From Candidatus Omnitrophota bacterium (GTDB taxonomy: Bacteria; Omnitrophota; Gorgyraeia; JABMRN01; RBG-13-46-9), in assembly GCA_016782425.1 (NCBI GenBank), contig JADHYN010000008.1:1-43652 (forward strand): a stretch of DNA of 43,652 nucleotides. Direction: 5' to 3'. Under the pieces are notes generated by a model. That model saw only the letters and a list, made by a program, of their open reading frames with translations. It searched no databases and was not told where the DNA came from. A program made the position numbers and the translations under genes. How positions within the stretch are numbered: position 1 is the stretch's first letter; the number at the start of each line of letters is the position of its first letter. Shown here piece after piece: positions 22,386 through 30,776 of the stretch.

Positions 22386-23504
22386 TTATTTCCTGCCGCA
22401 AGTTCCTGAGACGTGCTGGCCTTCAGCCGAACCATAGCCGCTACTGCCTTGCGACATTTGAGCGGCCACAGCGCCTGCCAATGCGCCCATCATCTGCATA
22501 CTTTGTCTGGATGCCTGCTGTTGTTGCTGCTGCTTTAGCTGGCTTGCCCGATAATCAACCGTAGATGGTATTCTGGTGACAAAAATAGACGGCCGGTATA
22601 TCTGGCCGGGAGGCCGTATACCACCCGGGCTCCTATAGCCGCGATACCAATTTCTTGCGATTCTTTGATTCTGGTATTTAAGGCAGGCATCCATTTTATA
22701 TCCTATACCATAACTCGGATCATTAATAATACGATTTAATTCAGCCTCTGTCATCATGGGGTCTGTCGCTGCGCGCACCCAGTTAGACGGATTTGACCGG
22801 CGTACTCTATTCCGAAGGATATTTACAACAGTAGGGTTTACAGTTTGAAAAGCTGCCGGGTCATAGAAATCAATAACGCCCATGTTGGTAAAAGTTTCTG
22901 CGTAAGGACTTGATTCCGTACCATACTTCTCTTTATATGCTTCGTGTTTTGCCCTGTCCTTCGGGTCAACAGTGTAAATATTTCCTCCGTGAACAGCACC
23001 GTCCAGAACTCCCATAACAGCAACAGGGGACTCAACCGCGTATTCCCAACTACCCGGCGAAACTGAGGAGGCTATTGGCGGTTTTGCGGGAGTTGTGACA
23101 GGTGTTTTATCAGGAAGAGGCTCTATAATTTTTGGCGGGGGATCGCGGACAACGTTAACGTCTACTTCTCCAGGACTCATGCGCGCTCCGCGATTGGGTC
23201 GAGGAACACCGGAGGATGGAGCATCTCTTAGCCCGTGCGGGTCAGGGCTTCCCTTTGCATCGTCTCCCTCTAAAGTGCTTTGTTCGGGAGTCACAGTCTG
23301 ATGATAAGGGGTTTTGGCTTTCATTTCCTCTTTTGTGGTTGGCATCCCAAGAATAGTTCTTATCCTGTCTGTGGTGGTAGCATCCAAAGTTTTGCTCTCG
23401 GTACTGCCGCCGCCACCTCCGGCATCGTCCGCAGCTTTTGAAATTACAATTGCAGTCATGTAAATCACAAAAAATACCACACAAAATATTATTTTTTTCT
23501 TCAT
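22386..23504 (-). CDS. Exported Pro/Gly/Gln-rich protein of unknown function
   Basis: The start at 23504 (MKKKIIFCVVFFVIY) was chosen because GGAGA precedes it and it yields a signal peptide; upstream in-frame codons belong to the end of the TPR gene. 372 residues: a Gly-rich linker after the signal, a Pro-rich disordered region to about residue 160, a mixed region, then a run of six or seven Gln (LKQQQQQQASRQ) and a Gly/Ser/Ala tail with Cys near the end (GTCGRK). No family recognised. It is the last gene of the TPR operon. Confidence 0.72.
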   Translation of the reverse strand: MKKKIIFCVVFFVIYMTAIVISKAADDAGGGGGSTESKTLDATTTDRIRTILGMPTTKEEMKAKTPYHQTVTPEQSTLEGDDAKGSPDPHGLRDAPSSGVPRPNRGARMSPGEVDVNVVRDPPPKIIEPLPDKTPVTTPAKPPIASSVSPGSWEYAVESPVAVMGVLDGAVHGGNIYTVDPKDRAKHEAYKEKYGTESSPYAETFTNMGVIDFYDPAAFQTVNPTVVNILRNRVRRSNPSNWVRAATDPMMTEAELNRIINDPSYGIGYKMDACLKYQNQRIARNWYRGYRSPGGIRPPGQIYRPSIFVTRIPSTVDYRASQLKQQQQQQASRQSMQMMGALAGAVAAQMSQGSSGYGSAEGQHVSGTCGRK

Positions 23505-23508
23505 TTTG

Positions 23509-24753
23509 TTATTCTCCAATCTTGTTAATGTTCTGCCGTACAGATTGGGCAAGGTTCGCAATATTTGCTAAAAACTCCTCGAGTGATTCATTCATAGGAT
23601 ACCGCTGGGCAGTTTCCAGGTCTTCCATGCAGGCGTTAAGCCGGTCATTTAGCGCTTCTTTATTCTGCCTTATCCATTCAGGGTCTTTATCCATGTGCTC
23701 CAGAACGTAGTTAAGGTAAAGATAAGATCTGAAAAGATAACTGATCCCGACAGCGTTTTTACTTTCATTTGTGTCAAGTTTTTTTAGAAGCGCGAGGCGT
23801 TTATTCACGAATTCCGGAACAGCTTCATATTTGCCCGTATTTATCATTGTATTTAATACATCAAGATCGACTACGCATTGCGTTTCGATTTTCATATTTT
23901 TCAGGTAGTTACGCCCTTCATAGTCTACCCGTAGGATATATTTTTTAACTACTTTCAACAATTTGTCATCGAGAGCAACATAACTTTTTAATAGTTCCTG
24001 CTGCCGGGGAGTAGTAAGATAATCCTTGGCGCGCGCATAATAATTGGCAGCATATGAAAGTGGATGGTACGCTCGCCTGAACCACTCCATTACAGTATAA
24101 TTGGAATCGTTTGACTTGATCTTTTGCGCGTATTGTTTTCCTATTATGAAGTAGCTCAACCCTTTAGCCATGTATAAAAAACCGGTTGTTTGCTTTTCGC
24201 CCGGATTCAACGATAGAGCGGTATCGAAAAGGACAACGGTAAGCTGCAGGTTTTCTCTGGCTGCATCAAGATCATTTTTATTATAAAGCGCTATACCCTT
24301 ATCAAAGTATTCTATGCCTCTCTGAAAAAACACAGCACTTTCTGATATGGTAGATTGTTCATTTTGCTGCTCAAGAGTTTCTGCCATTGTTTTAAGGCGG
24401 TAATAGGCCAGGCTTCCGACCTCTCCGGAGGGATCAAGAGTAATAGTTTGCGCGTAATTATCAGAGGCTTCATTGTATTCCCCGAGTTTTTCATATATCC
24501 TACCGCGGTTTTGATAAAGTATGGCGCTGTCAGGGAATCGTTCGAGTGCCCTGTCAATCTCTGTCAACGCGCCCTCGTAATCACCCTCACCGGCCAATTT
24601 GAGAGCAAGTTCGTTAAAATGCGGAGCCGGTCTATCTACGTCGGTATAACCTCGCCAGAACTCGTTTGCAAAATCCGTAAGAGGTAGCCAGAAAATAAAA
24701 AGTAACCCGATAATGATTACGATAGGAATTGCTATATATGCCACCTTTTTCAT
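23509..24753 (-). CDS. TPR-repeat membrane-anchored protein
   Basis: A 414-residue protein with one N-terminal membrane segment (VAYIAIPIVIIIGLLFIFWL) and tetratricopeptide repeats at residues about 45-115 (EGDYEGALTEIDRALERFPDSA, then YQNRGRIYEKLGEYNEASDNY), followed by a long helical region. It probably scaffolds a periplasmic or membrane complex. The gene lies one base after the stop of the upstream TPR gene and 4 nt before the exported protein, so the three form one operon. Confidence 0.8.
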   Translation of the reverse strand: MKKVAYIAIPIVIIIGLLFIFWLPLTDFANEFWRGYTDVDRPAPHFNELALKLAGEGDYEGALTEIDRALERFPDSAILYQNRGRIYEKLGEYNEASDNYAQTITLDPSGEVGSLAYYRLKTMAETLEQQNEQSTISESAVFFQRGIEYFDKGIALYNKNDLDAARENLQLTVVLFDTALSLNPGEKQTTGFLYMAKGLSYFIIGKQYAQKIKSNDSNYTVMEWFRRAYHPLSYAANYYARAKDYLTTPRQQELLKSYVALDDKLLKVVKKYILRVDYEGRNYLKNMKIETQCVVDLDVLNTMINTGKYEAVPEFVNKRLALLKKLDTNESKNAVGISYLFRSYLYLNYVLEHMDKDPEWIRQNKEALNDRLNACMEDLETAQRYPMNESLEEFLANIANLAQSVRQNINKIGE

Positions 24754-24754
24754 G

Positions 24755-25396
24755 TTACCTCTCGCTTCCCAATGTCTTAAGATTCTCGCGTGCCATTTTC
24801 CCTATTTTGCTTTCGGGATCAAGCTCACAGGTTTTTTTCCAATCCTTCTCTGCCATATCGTCATTACCTATCTTATAATAAGTAATACCGCGGTAAAAAT
24901 ACGCGTCTGCAAAACGCGGATTTATTTTAATAGCGCTTGTCAGGTCCTTAATTGCTTCATCAAATTTACCGAAATAATAATAGGCCTTAGCTCTGAAATA
25001 ATAATCTTCAGCCGTTGATTTTGCGTTAGGGGCTTCATTTATGTTTTTTGTTGCTGCATCTATGACTTGTGTATATTTTTCATCAAGGTCTGCTATTTGA
25101 GCGCTAATTTTAGTTTCAGCTTCTTTTGAAGTAGGCCCTTTTTCTAAGCGTCTTATGCGTTCCTGGGTTTCTTTCATGGATTTTTTAGCGTACTCGCTTG
25201 CAACGCGCGTCTCTCTTAGATTTTTTAAAATCCACAAAAAACCCAGAATAAACAAAATTGCCACGATCACAACCCCAATTCGTACTGATTCTTTCCTGTT
25301 TTTTATAAATACAATCGTCAGGATAACCGGAACCGAAACCAGTATCAAATATCGCGAAAATATCCCAAACATATAGCTAAAAGAGTGACTTTCCAT
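24755..25396 (-). CDS. Two-TM protein with coiled coil and TPR
   Basis: First gene of the minus-strand operon. 213 residues: two N-terminal membrane segments (about 9-29 and 38-57), a coiled-coil stretch (RRLEKGPTSKEAETKISAQI) and two or three TPRs from about residue 120 (YYFRAKAYYYFGKFDEAIKDL, FYRGITYYKIGNDDMAEKDW). The ATG at 25396 follows AAAGGAGATTTCGC. With the second TPR protein it suggests a membrane-associated assembly of unknown purpose. Confidence 0.8.
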   Translation of the reverse strand: MESHSFSYMFGIFSRYLILVSVPVILTIVFIKNRKESVRIGVVIVAILFILGFLWILKNLRETRVASEYAKKSMKETQERIRRLEKGPTSKEAETKISAQIADLDEKYTQVIDAATKNINEAPNAKSTAEDYYFRAKAYYYFGKFDEAIKDLTSAIKINPRFADAYFYRGITYYKIGNDDMAEKDWKKTCELDPESKIGKMARENLKTLGSER

Positions 25397-25475
25397 GCGA
25401 AATCTCCTTTCTGTGTGTCAAAAACAAGTTTAGCATAATTACGGATTATGGCAAGGGCAGGGCGCATATTTTTGC

Positions 25476-25505
25476 TTGCAAGGGCTTTATAAGAGGAAGT
25501 ATAAT
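25476..25505 (+). promoter_or_regulatory. Promoter of tatD-rlmN transcript
   Basis: TTGCAA (25476-25481), 18-nt spacer, TATAAT (25500-25505). Only 10 nt separate the -10 from ATG 25516, and no ribosome-binding site is visible, so the transcript is probably nearly leaderless. Confidence 0.55.
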
Positions 25506-25515
25506 CTATAGCAAT

Positions 25516-26301
25516 ATGGAGCCTTCTATAATAGATACTCACGCGCACCTGAATGATATGGCTGATCTCGCGAACGTTCTTGCCAGGGCAAAGGCGGCCG
25601 GTATTCGGGCCATAGTCGCTGTCGGCGTAAACCATGATTCCGATAAAAAGACCCTGGAAATCGTAAGTCGCTTCAATAACCCGGAAATTTACCCTCCCAT
25701 ATATCCGGCGATAGGACTTCATCCGGGAGATATAAATACTTCTGAGCCAGAAGGCTTATTTGACTTTATAGAGGAAAATATTGATAAAATTGTTGCCATA
25801 GGCGAAAGCGGGCTTGATTACTGGTACAAAGAAGCGCGCAAAGATGGCCCTGCCAGAGAGCTTCAAGGCCGTGTTTTTGCAAAGCAGGTTGATATCGCAA
25901 AGCGACATGATAAACCCATAGTCATACATTCACGCGGGGCATGGAAAGAATGCCTTAAAAAGACAAAAGAAGCCGGGATAAAAAGAGCCGTGTTCCACTG
26001 GTATAGCGGGCCGGAAGACGTGTTGCGGGAAATACTCGCCGAAGGGTATTTTATGTCTGCCGCGCCTTCCTGCGAATACAGCCCGGAGCACAGGAAGGCT
26101 ATAGAAACCGCGCCTCTTGAGAGAATGCTGCTTGAGACAGATTCGCCCGTAGTCTACAAACCTGCTTCGGGCAGGTATAAATCAGAACCGAAAGACGTTG
26201 CGCGGGTGCTTAAAGAAGTCGCGAAGATAAAAAACGTACCTGAAGAAGAGGTTGCTGTTATGACAACCCGAAATGCAGGGGCATTTTTTAATCTGTCATG
26301 A
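25516..26301 (+). CDS. TatD-family metal-dependent hydrolase
   Basis: A TIM-barrel metallo-hydrolase of the TatD deoxyribonuclease family, 261 residues. Metal ligands are visible: DTHAHLND (His9, His11), GESGLDYW, VIHSRGAW, VFHWYSG and LLETDSPVVY. TatD enzymes act as 3'-5' exonucleases or, in archaeal-like groups, on other phosphoesters. The stop overlaps the next gene by ATGA. Confidence 0.9.
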   Translation: MEPSIIDTHAHLNDMADLANVLARAKAAGIRAIVAVGVNHDSDKKTLEIVSRFNNPEIYPPIYPAIGLHPGDINTSEPEGLFDFIEENIDKIVAIGESGLDYWYKEARKDGPARELQGRVFAKQVDIAKRHDKPIVIHSRGAWKECLKKTKEAGIKRAVFHWYSGPEDVLREILAEGYFMSAAPSCEYSPEHRKAIETAPLERMLLETDSPVVYKPASGRYKSEPKDVARVLKEVAKIKNVPEEEVAVMTTRNAGAFFNLS

Positions 26302-27335
26302 AAAAACAAGATATAAAAAACTTAACACCCGATGAGCTAAAAAAAGAAATTGTTGCTCTCGGAGAAAAGCCTTACAGGGCCAGCCAGATCCTAACATGGA
26401 TTTACGGAAAGAGAGTTTTTTCTTTTGACAGGATGAAAAATATTCCCGGCTCGCTCAAAGATAAATTAAAGGAACGCTATTTGTTGGGTGGCCTTACTCT
26501 TCTGGATAGCCCGGAATCTAAAGACGGGACCCTAAAATTTCTGTTTGAACTTGAAGACGGAAGAAGAATCGAAAGCGTTCTCATACCTTCCGGCGGACGC
26601 TCGACGCTTTGTCTTTCTGCACAGGTCGGATGCAAGTTTGCCTGCAATTTCTGCGCAAGCGGAATAAGGGGCTTTGTAAGGAACCTTGAAACATGCGAAA
26701 TCCTGAACCAGATAGTTTTTGTAGAAAATAATGTAAATAATAAAGCGACGAACTACGTCTTTATGGGTATGGGAGAGCCGCTTGATAATTACGAAAATGT
26801 AATAAAAGCCATAAGGATAATGAATTCCCCGGAATGCATGAATATAGGCTCAAGGCGCATAACGCTCTCGACATGCGGTATTGTTACCGGCATAGAGAGA
26901 CTGAAAGATGAAAACCTCAAGATTAATCTCTCACTGTCAATTCACGCGGCCAATGACCCGCTAAGGAGTTCGCTCATGCCGGTAAATAAAAAATACCCCC
27001 TTCCCGAACTTCTTATTGCCTGCGGGAATTTTCTGTCCGGAGGCGGGAGAATGCTAACTCTTGAATACGTTATTATAGGGGGGATAAACGATTCCTTGAA
27101 AGACGCAGACGAATTTTCAAAGATAGCCCGGTCGCTCAAAGCGAAAGTAAATCTCATACCTTACAGTCCCGTGTCTTCTTTAAAATACAAAGCGCCTTCA
27201 GGGGAAAGTGTAAGAGCATTCATGGATGAACTTAACAGGAAGCGCGTTACGGCAACATTGCGGGCATCTAAAGGTAAAGATATTAACGCAGGCTGCGGTC
27301 AGCTTGTGTTGCGGAATGCAGAAAAAATGATATAA
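26298..27335 (+). CDS. rlmN: Dual-specificity rRNA/tRNA adenine-C2 methyltransferase RlmN
   Basis: A radical-SAM methyltransferase that modifies A2503 of 23S rRNA and A37 of some tRNAs. The cluster motif CKFACNFC gives Cys112, Cys116 and Cys119; the family N-terminus PYRASQILTWIYGKRV, the GMGEPLDNYENV motif and SLSIHAANDPLRSSLMP are present. The second catalytic Cys is Cys333 in NAGCGQL. Length 345 is normal. Housekeeping gene, coupled to tatD. Confidence 0.95.
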   Translation: MKKQDIKNLTPDELKKEIVALGEKPYRASQILTWIYGKRVFSFDRMKNIPGSLKDKLKERYLLGGLTLLDSPESKDGTLKFLFELEDGRRIESVLIPSGGRSTLCLSAQVGCKFACNFCASGIRGFVRNLETCEILNQIVFVENNVNNKATNYVFMGMGEPLDNYENVIKAIRIMNSPECMNIGSRRITLSTCGIVTGIERLKDENLKINLSLSIHAANDPLRSSLMPVNKKYPLPELLIACGNFLSGGGRMLTLEYVIIGGINDSLKDADEFSKIARSLKAKVNLIPYSPVSSLKYKAPSGESVRAFMDELNRKRVTATLRASKGKDINAGCGQLVLRNAEKMI

Positions 27336-27354
27336 TATAAAATAAGGAGAAAAA

Positions 27355-27717
27355 GTGACGAAGCGCTTTATGTTATATCTTTTTAGATGGCAACTTAGCA
27401 CACCTATATTATGGCTTGTGGTCAGGCACCTGGGCGCGGGCATAGGCGCTACAATTATAGCTAACCTTATAGGAGGCAGTATTTTTTTCTGGGTAGACAG
27501 GTTTATTTTTACCTCAAAAGCAGTGGAGCTGTGGCATTTTAAAGAAAAAGGCGTTTGCGATAGCTGCGGTAAGGAAACTAGCCTTTGGCGGCTTGCAATG
27601 GCGCCTAATTACGATCGCCGCGACGCAAATCCGAAATTCTACTGTTTTAAATGTTCGAAAAAAAGAACCGATGAGCTGAGGCAACAGGGCATAAAAATAA
27701 GAGGAAGATCAAGATAA
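27355..27717 (+). CDS. Membrane protein with C-terminal zinc ribbon
   Basis: 120 residues from GTG 27355 after AAGGAGAAAAA. Two hydrophobic segments at residues about 7-24 and 29-50 (IGATIIANLIGGSIFFWVDRFIF) resemble the end of a GtrA-like membrane protein. They are followed by a zinc ribbon with CDSC (near 63-66) and CFKC (near 99-102) and a basic tail (KIRGRSR). I recognise the pattern but not a named function. The cytosolic ribbon with a basic tail might bind nucleic acid or ribosomes. Confidence 0.75.
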   Translation: MTKRFMLYLFRWQLSTPILWLVVRHLGAGIGATIIANLIGGSIFFWVDRFIFTSKAVELWHFKEKGVCDSCGKETSLWRLAMAPNYDRRDANPKFYCFKCSKKRTDELRQQGIKIRGRSR

Positions 27718-27732
27718 AGAAAAGAGGCATAG

Positions 27733-28002
27733 ATGACGGAAAAAATAGCTTTTATCGCGGCAATAGTACTTCCTTTCTGGAACATACCCCTTATTATCAG
27801 GATTGTTAAACGTAAGTCCTCAAAAGATATCAGCCTTTATTGGGCGCTCGGGGTATGGACGTGTTTTCTCTTGATGGCGCCGGAAGCCTTTCGTTCAGAC
27901 GATGTAGTGTGGCGCACATTTAATATCGTGAATTTGGTCTTCTTTACCGGCGTTGTAGTTACAGTAATAGCGTATAGGGTAGGAAACAGGGGTAAGGGGT
28001 AG
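27733..28002 (+). CDS. PQ-loop/SemiSWEET-like three-TM protein
   Basis: 89 residues with three membrane segments. The first contains PFWNIPLIIRIVKRKSSKDISLYW, which matches the PQ-loop/MtN3 repeat pattern (kinked helix followed by a KRKSSKDIS loop), although the usual Pro-Gln is Pro-Phe here. Single three-TM repeats of this type dimerise into sugar or small-molecule carriers (SemiSWEETs). The substrate is unknown. The stop TAG overlaps the GTG of the following methyltransferase. Confidence 0.75.
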   Translation: MTEKIAFIAAIVLPFWNIPLIIRIVKRKSSKDISLYWALGVWTCFLLMAPEAFRSDDVVWRTFNIVNLVFFTGVVVTVIAYRVGNRGKG

Positions 28003-28703
28003 TGAATAGAGTTCACGTAATACAAGAGCTTATAGACCGGAAAAAAGCTGAAACGTATCTCGAAATAGGCTTTGGTTACGGGGACGCCTTCCTTAATATA
28101 AAGGCCCCGCGCAAAATCGTAGTTGACCCGAAGTTTGTAATACTCAAAAAAAGGGTACTCAAGTATTTTGCAAAAAATATCTCGAAAAACATACCCAACC
28201 GTTATCACAGGATGACAAGCGATTATTTCTTCGAGAGAAAGCAGCACATCCTGCGCCGGTTTCCGCCGGATGTTATTTTTGTAGACGGCCTGCACACCCA
28301 CGAACAATCCTTAAAAGATGTCTTTAACGCGCTCAAGTTCCTTAATAAAAACGGCATTATCGTCCTTCATGACTGTAACCCGCTTTCGGAAGCGGTGGCG
28401 TATCCGGCGCGCTCGTACAGGGAGGCAAAAGATGCCTGTCCTTCCGGCTGGAACGGATTCTGGAGCGGTGACGTTTGGAAAACAGCCGTCTACGTAAGGT
28501 CAAAAATGACGGATCTGGAGATGTTTGTTCTGGATTTTGACACGGGCCTCGGAATAATCACAAGAAAAAAAGAAAATAATCCGCTAGAGTTTTCTGAAGA
28601 AAAAATAGAAAGGCTTTCCTACGCTGATCTTGAAAAGGATCGCGCGAGGCTCCTTAACGTAAAAGATGAAGAATATTTCAGGGAATTCGTAAAAACGCTG
28701 TGA
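28002..28703 (+). CDS. Class I SAM-dependent methyltransferase (Methyltransf_24-like)
   Basis: 233 residues, Rossmann-fold. Motif I is YLEIGFGYGDAF (about 20-30), then VIFVDGLHTHEQSLKDV and GIIVLHDCNP, the pattern of the Methyltransf_24 group that often modifies sugars or lipids. It is of the same type as the protein at 10289. The GTG start at 28002 overlaps the previous stop by one base after GGTAAGGGG. The acceptor is unknown. Confidence 0.82.
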   Translation: MNRVHVIQELIDRKKAETYLEIGFGYGDAFLNIKAPRKIVVDPKFVILKKRVLKYFAKNISKNIPNRYHRMTSDYFFERKQHILRRFPPDVIFVDGLHTHEQSLKDVFNALKFLNKNGIIVLHDCNPLSEAVAYPARSYREAKDACPSGWNGFWSGDVWKTAVYVRSKMTDLEMFVLDFDTGLGIITRKKENNPLEFSEEKIERLSYADLEKDRARLLNVKDEEYFREFVKTL

Positions 28704-30271
28704 GGAAAAACAATAAAAGACAGAGCTGGGGCTCACAGATCGGCATAATCCTCGCAGTAGCCGGTTCAGCCGTGGGCCTGGGAAATTTCCTAAGGTTTCC
28801 CGTGCAGGCGGCATCAAACGGCGGCGGGGCCTTTATGATACCCTATTTTGTAGCGCTTTTTCTTGTGGGGCTACCTCTCATGTGGGTTGAGTGGACGCTC
28901 GGCCGTTTCGGCGGCGGTTTCGGGCATTCAACCGCGCCAGGGGTATTCCATACCGTATGGAGAAAAAATCGTTTTATAAAATACTTCGGCGTTATCGGGA
29001 TATTCGGGCCCCTCATCATCTTTATTTACTATACCTACATAGAATCCTGGACGCTCGCATACAGCTTTTTCGCTCTTTTAGATAAATATTCCGGTGCTAC
29101 GACCCAGGGAGCCATGCAGAGTTTTCTGAGGGGGTTTCAGGGGCTTGAAAAAAATAGCTTTTTTACAAGCATGATCCCTGCTTACATATTTTTTCTCATT
29201 GCATTTACCTTAAACATGAGCGTTCTTTACCATGGCATAAAAGGCGGGATAGAGCGTCTTGTAAAGATCGCTATGCCGATTCTTTTCATCTGTGCGGTTG
29301 CTTTGGTTATACGCGTTTTAATGCTGGGGGCGCCTAACGCTTCAAAACCAACCTGGAACTTGCTTAACGGCATGGGGTTTTTGTGGAACCCGCAATTCGA
29401 GGCATTGAAATCGGCCAGGGTGTGGCTTGCCGCTACGGGGCAGATATTTTTTACCTTGAGCGTGGGCATAGGCGTAATCCTGACCTACGCCAGCTATCTT
29501 TCCAAGACGGACGACGTTGCGCTTTCGGGACTTTCGGCCGTAAGCGTAAACGAATTTGTGGAAATCATCCTGGGCGCGAGCATTGTAATCCCGGCAGCGT
29601 TTGTATTTTTTGGCCCGGGACAGGTTACCGAGGTTGCAAAGTCAGGCGCATTCAATCTAAGCTTTGTTACGATGCCCCTCATATTCGAACAGATACCATG
29701 GTCCGCGCTTTTCGGATTCGTATGGTTTTTTCTTTTATTTGTCGCTGGGATCACCTCGTCGGTCAGCCTGGCCCAGCCTGCCATAGCTTTTCTCGAGGAT
29801 GAATTTAATATTAGCAGGAAAAAGGCAATGTGGATTTTCGGACTGGCCACCTTTATATTGTGTCAGCCGGCCATATTTTTTCTGGGCCATGGCGTAGTGG
29901 ACGAACTGGACTTCTGGGGAGGGACATTCTGCCTGGTTGTTTTCGCGACCGTCGAGATAATCCTTTTCGGCTGGGTATTCGGCATGGACAAGGCCTGGGA
30001 GGAAATACACCGCGGCGCTGACATGAGGGTGCCAAAAATATACAAATTCATAATAAAATACGTGACACCTTCGTTTCTAATTACTCTGCTTACCGTATGG
30101 TTTTGGCAGGAATGGCTCCCGATAATTTCAATGCAGAACGTAGCGCCTCAGGATAAACCCTATGTGCTGGGGACGCGCATACTGCTTTTAAGCATATTTC
30201 TTATTTTAAGTTTTCTTGTAAGGGCGGCATGGAAAAAGAGGCGCACCGGTAAACAGGAAGTTGTGGCATGA
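28700..30271 (+). CDS. Neurotransmitter:sodium symporter (NSS/SNF) family transporter
   Basis: A LeuT-fold sodium-coupled amino-acid transporter of 523 residues with about twelve membrane segments. The signature AVAGSAVGLGNFLRFPVQAASNGGGAFMIPY in TM1-2 carries the sodium and substrate site, and the TM8 region has FFLLFVAGITSSVSLAQP. GTG 28700 overlaps the methyltransferase stop by 4 nt. Substrates in this family include alanine, methionine, tryptophan and leucine. The final ATGA couples it to a 31-residue ORF that is probably its small subunit. Confidence 0.92.
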   Translation: MRKNNKRQSWGSQIGIILAVAGSAVGLGNFLRFPVQAASNGGGAFMIPYFVALFLVGLPLMWVEWTLGRFGGGFGHSTAPGVFHTVWRKNRFIKYFGVIGIFGPLIIFIYYTYIESWTLAYSFFALLDKYSGATTQGAMQSFLRGFQGLEKNSFFTSMIPAYIFFLIAFTLNMSVLYHGIKGGIERLVKIAMPILFICAVALVIRVLMLGAPNASKPTWNLLNGMGFLWNPQFEALKSARVWLAATGQIFFTLSVGIGVILTYASYLSKTDDVALSGLSAVSVNEFVEIILGASIVIPAAFVFFGPGQVTEVAKSGAFNLSFVTMPLIFEQIPWSALFGFVWFFLLFVAGITSSVSLAQPAIAFLEDEFNISRKKAMWIFGLATFILCQPAIFFLGHGVVDELDFWGGTFCLVVFATVEIILFGWVFGMDKAWEEIHRGADMRVPKIYKFIIKYVTPSFLITLLTVWFWQEWLPIISMQNVAPQDKPYVLGTRILLLSIFLILSFLVRAAWKKRRTGKQEVVA

Positions 30272-30363
30272 ATAAATCCGGGTGGATTTTTTTAATTACA
30301 TGCTGGAGTTCCATTATTTTGCTTATGATATTTTGTTTTTATAAGATTTTTACAAAAAAATAG
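30268..30363 (+). CDS. Tiny single-TM protein, candidate NSS transporter small subunit
   Basis: 31 codons from ATG 30268, overlapping the transporter stop as ATGA. The product is one hydrophobic helix (GWIFLITCWSSIILLMIFCFYKIF) with a short basic tail (TKK). Small one-helix partners encoded directly after NSS transporters, such as the MetS-type subunit of methionine/alanine importers, are known, and position, size and topology match that role. Family membership is inference. Confidence 0.6.
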   Translation: MNKSGWIFLITCWSSIILLMIFCFYKIFTKK

Positions 30364-30380
30364 TAAAGAAAGGAGCTCTT

Positions 30381-30773
30381 ATGAAATGCGCATTTTTAGT
30401 CTGTATGTTTATTTTTCTGACAACGACATGTTTATTCGCGGGGTCGGCAACTGACGCGACCATAGCGGCTACAGCGCCTCAGGAATATTCGTCGCAAACA
30501 ATAGCAGGCGATTTTGACAAGTCCGACGCAAGGCAATACGATAAAGTCGGCAAGGTCCAGTGGGAGGGGAAGGAACTTGTTGGGCCGGGCTATGCTTTTC
30601 CCACGAGCGACAAATTGCTTGAGCAGGAAGCAAAAGCCTTTGGCATTTCGCAGGATGAAGTAGGCGATTACGTCATGGAGGTAAAAGCCATGAACATGGA
30701 TTATACTGCCGGCGGCCTCACGAAGACCGAGTATGTGCAAAGGAAGAGAGAGCTTCTAAGCTTACTCAAGTAA
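30381..30773 (+). CDS. Exported protein of unknown function (130 aa)
   Basis: Signal peptide (KCAFLVCMFIFLTTTCLFAG) after AAAGGAGCTCTT. The mature part of about 110 residues has an N-terminal flexible Ala/Thr stretch, a central GKELVGPGYAFPTS segment and a helical C-terminus (VQRKRELLSLLK). The C-terminal part might be a short SHOCT-like helical region, but I cannot assign it. It ends 3 nt before the glycosidase gene. Confidence 0.72.
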   Translation: MKCAFLVCMFIFLTTTCLFAGSATDATIAATAPQEYSSQTIAGDFDKSDARQYDKVGKVQWEGKELVGPGYAFPTSDKLLEQEAKAFGISQDEVGDYVMEVKAMNMDYTAGGLTKTEYVQRKRELLSLLK

Positions 30774-30776
30774 GAA

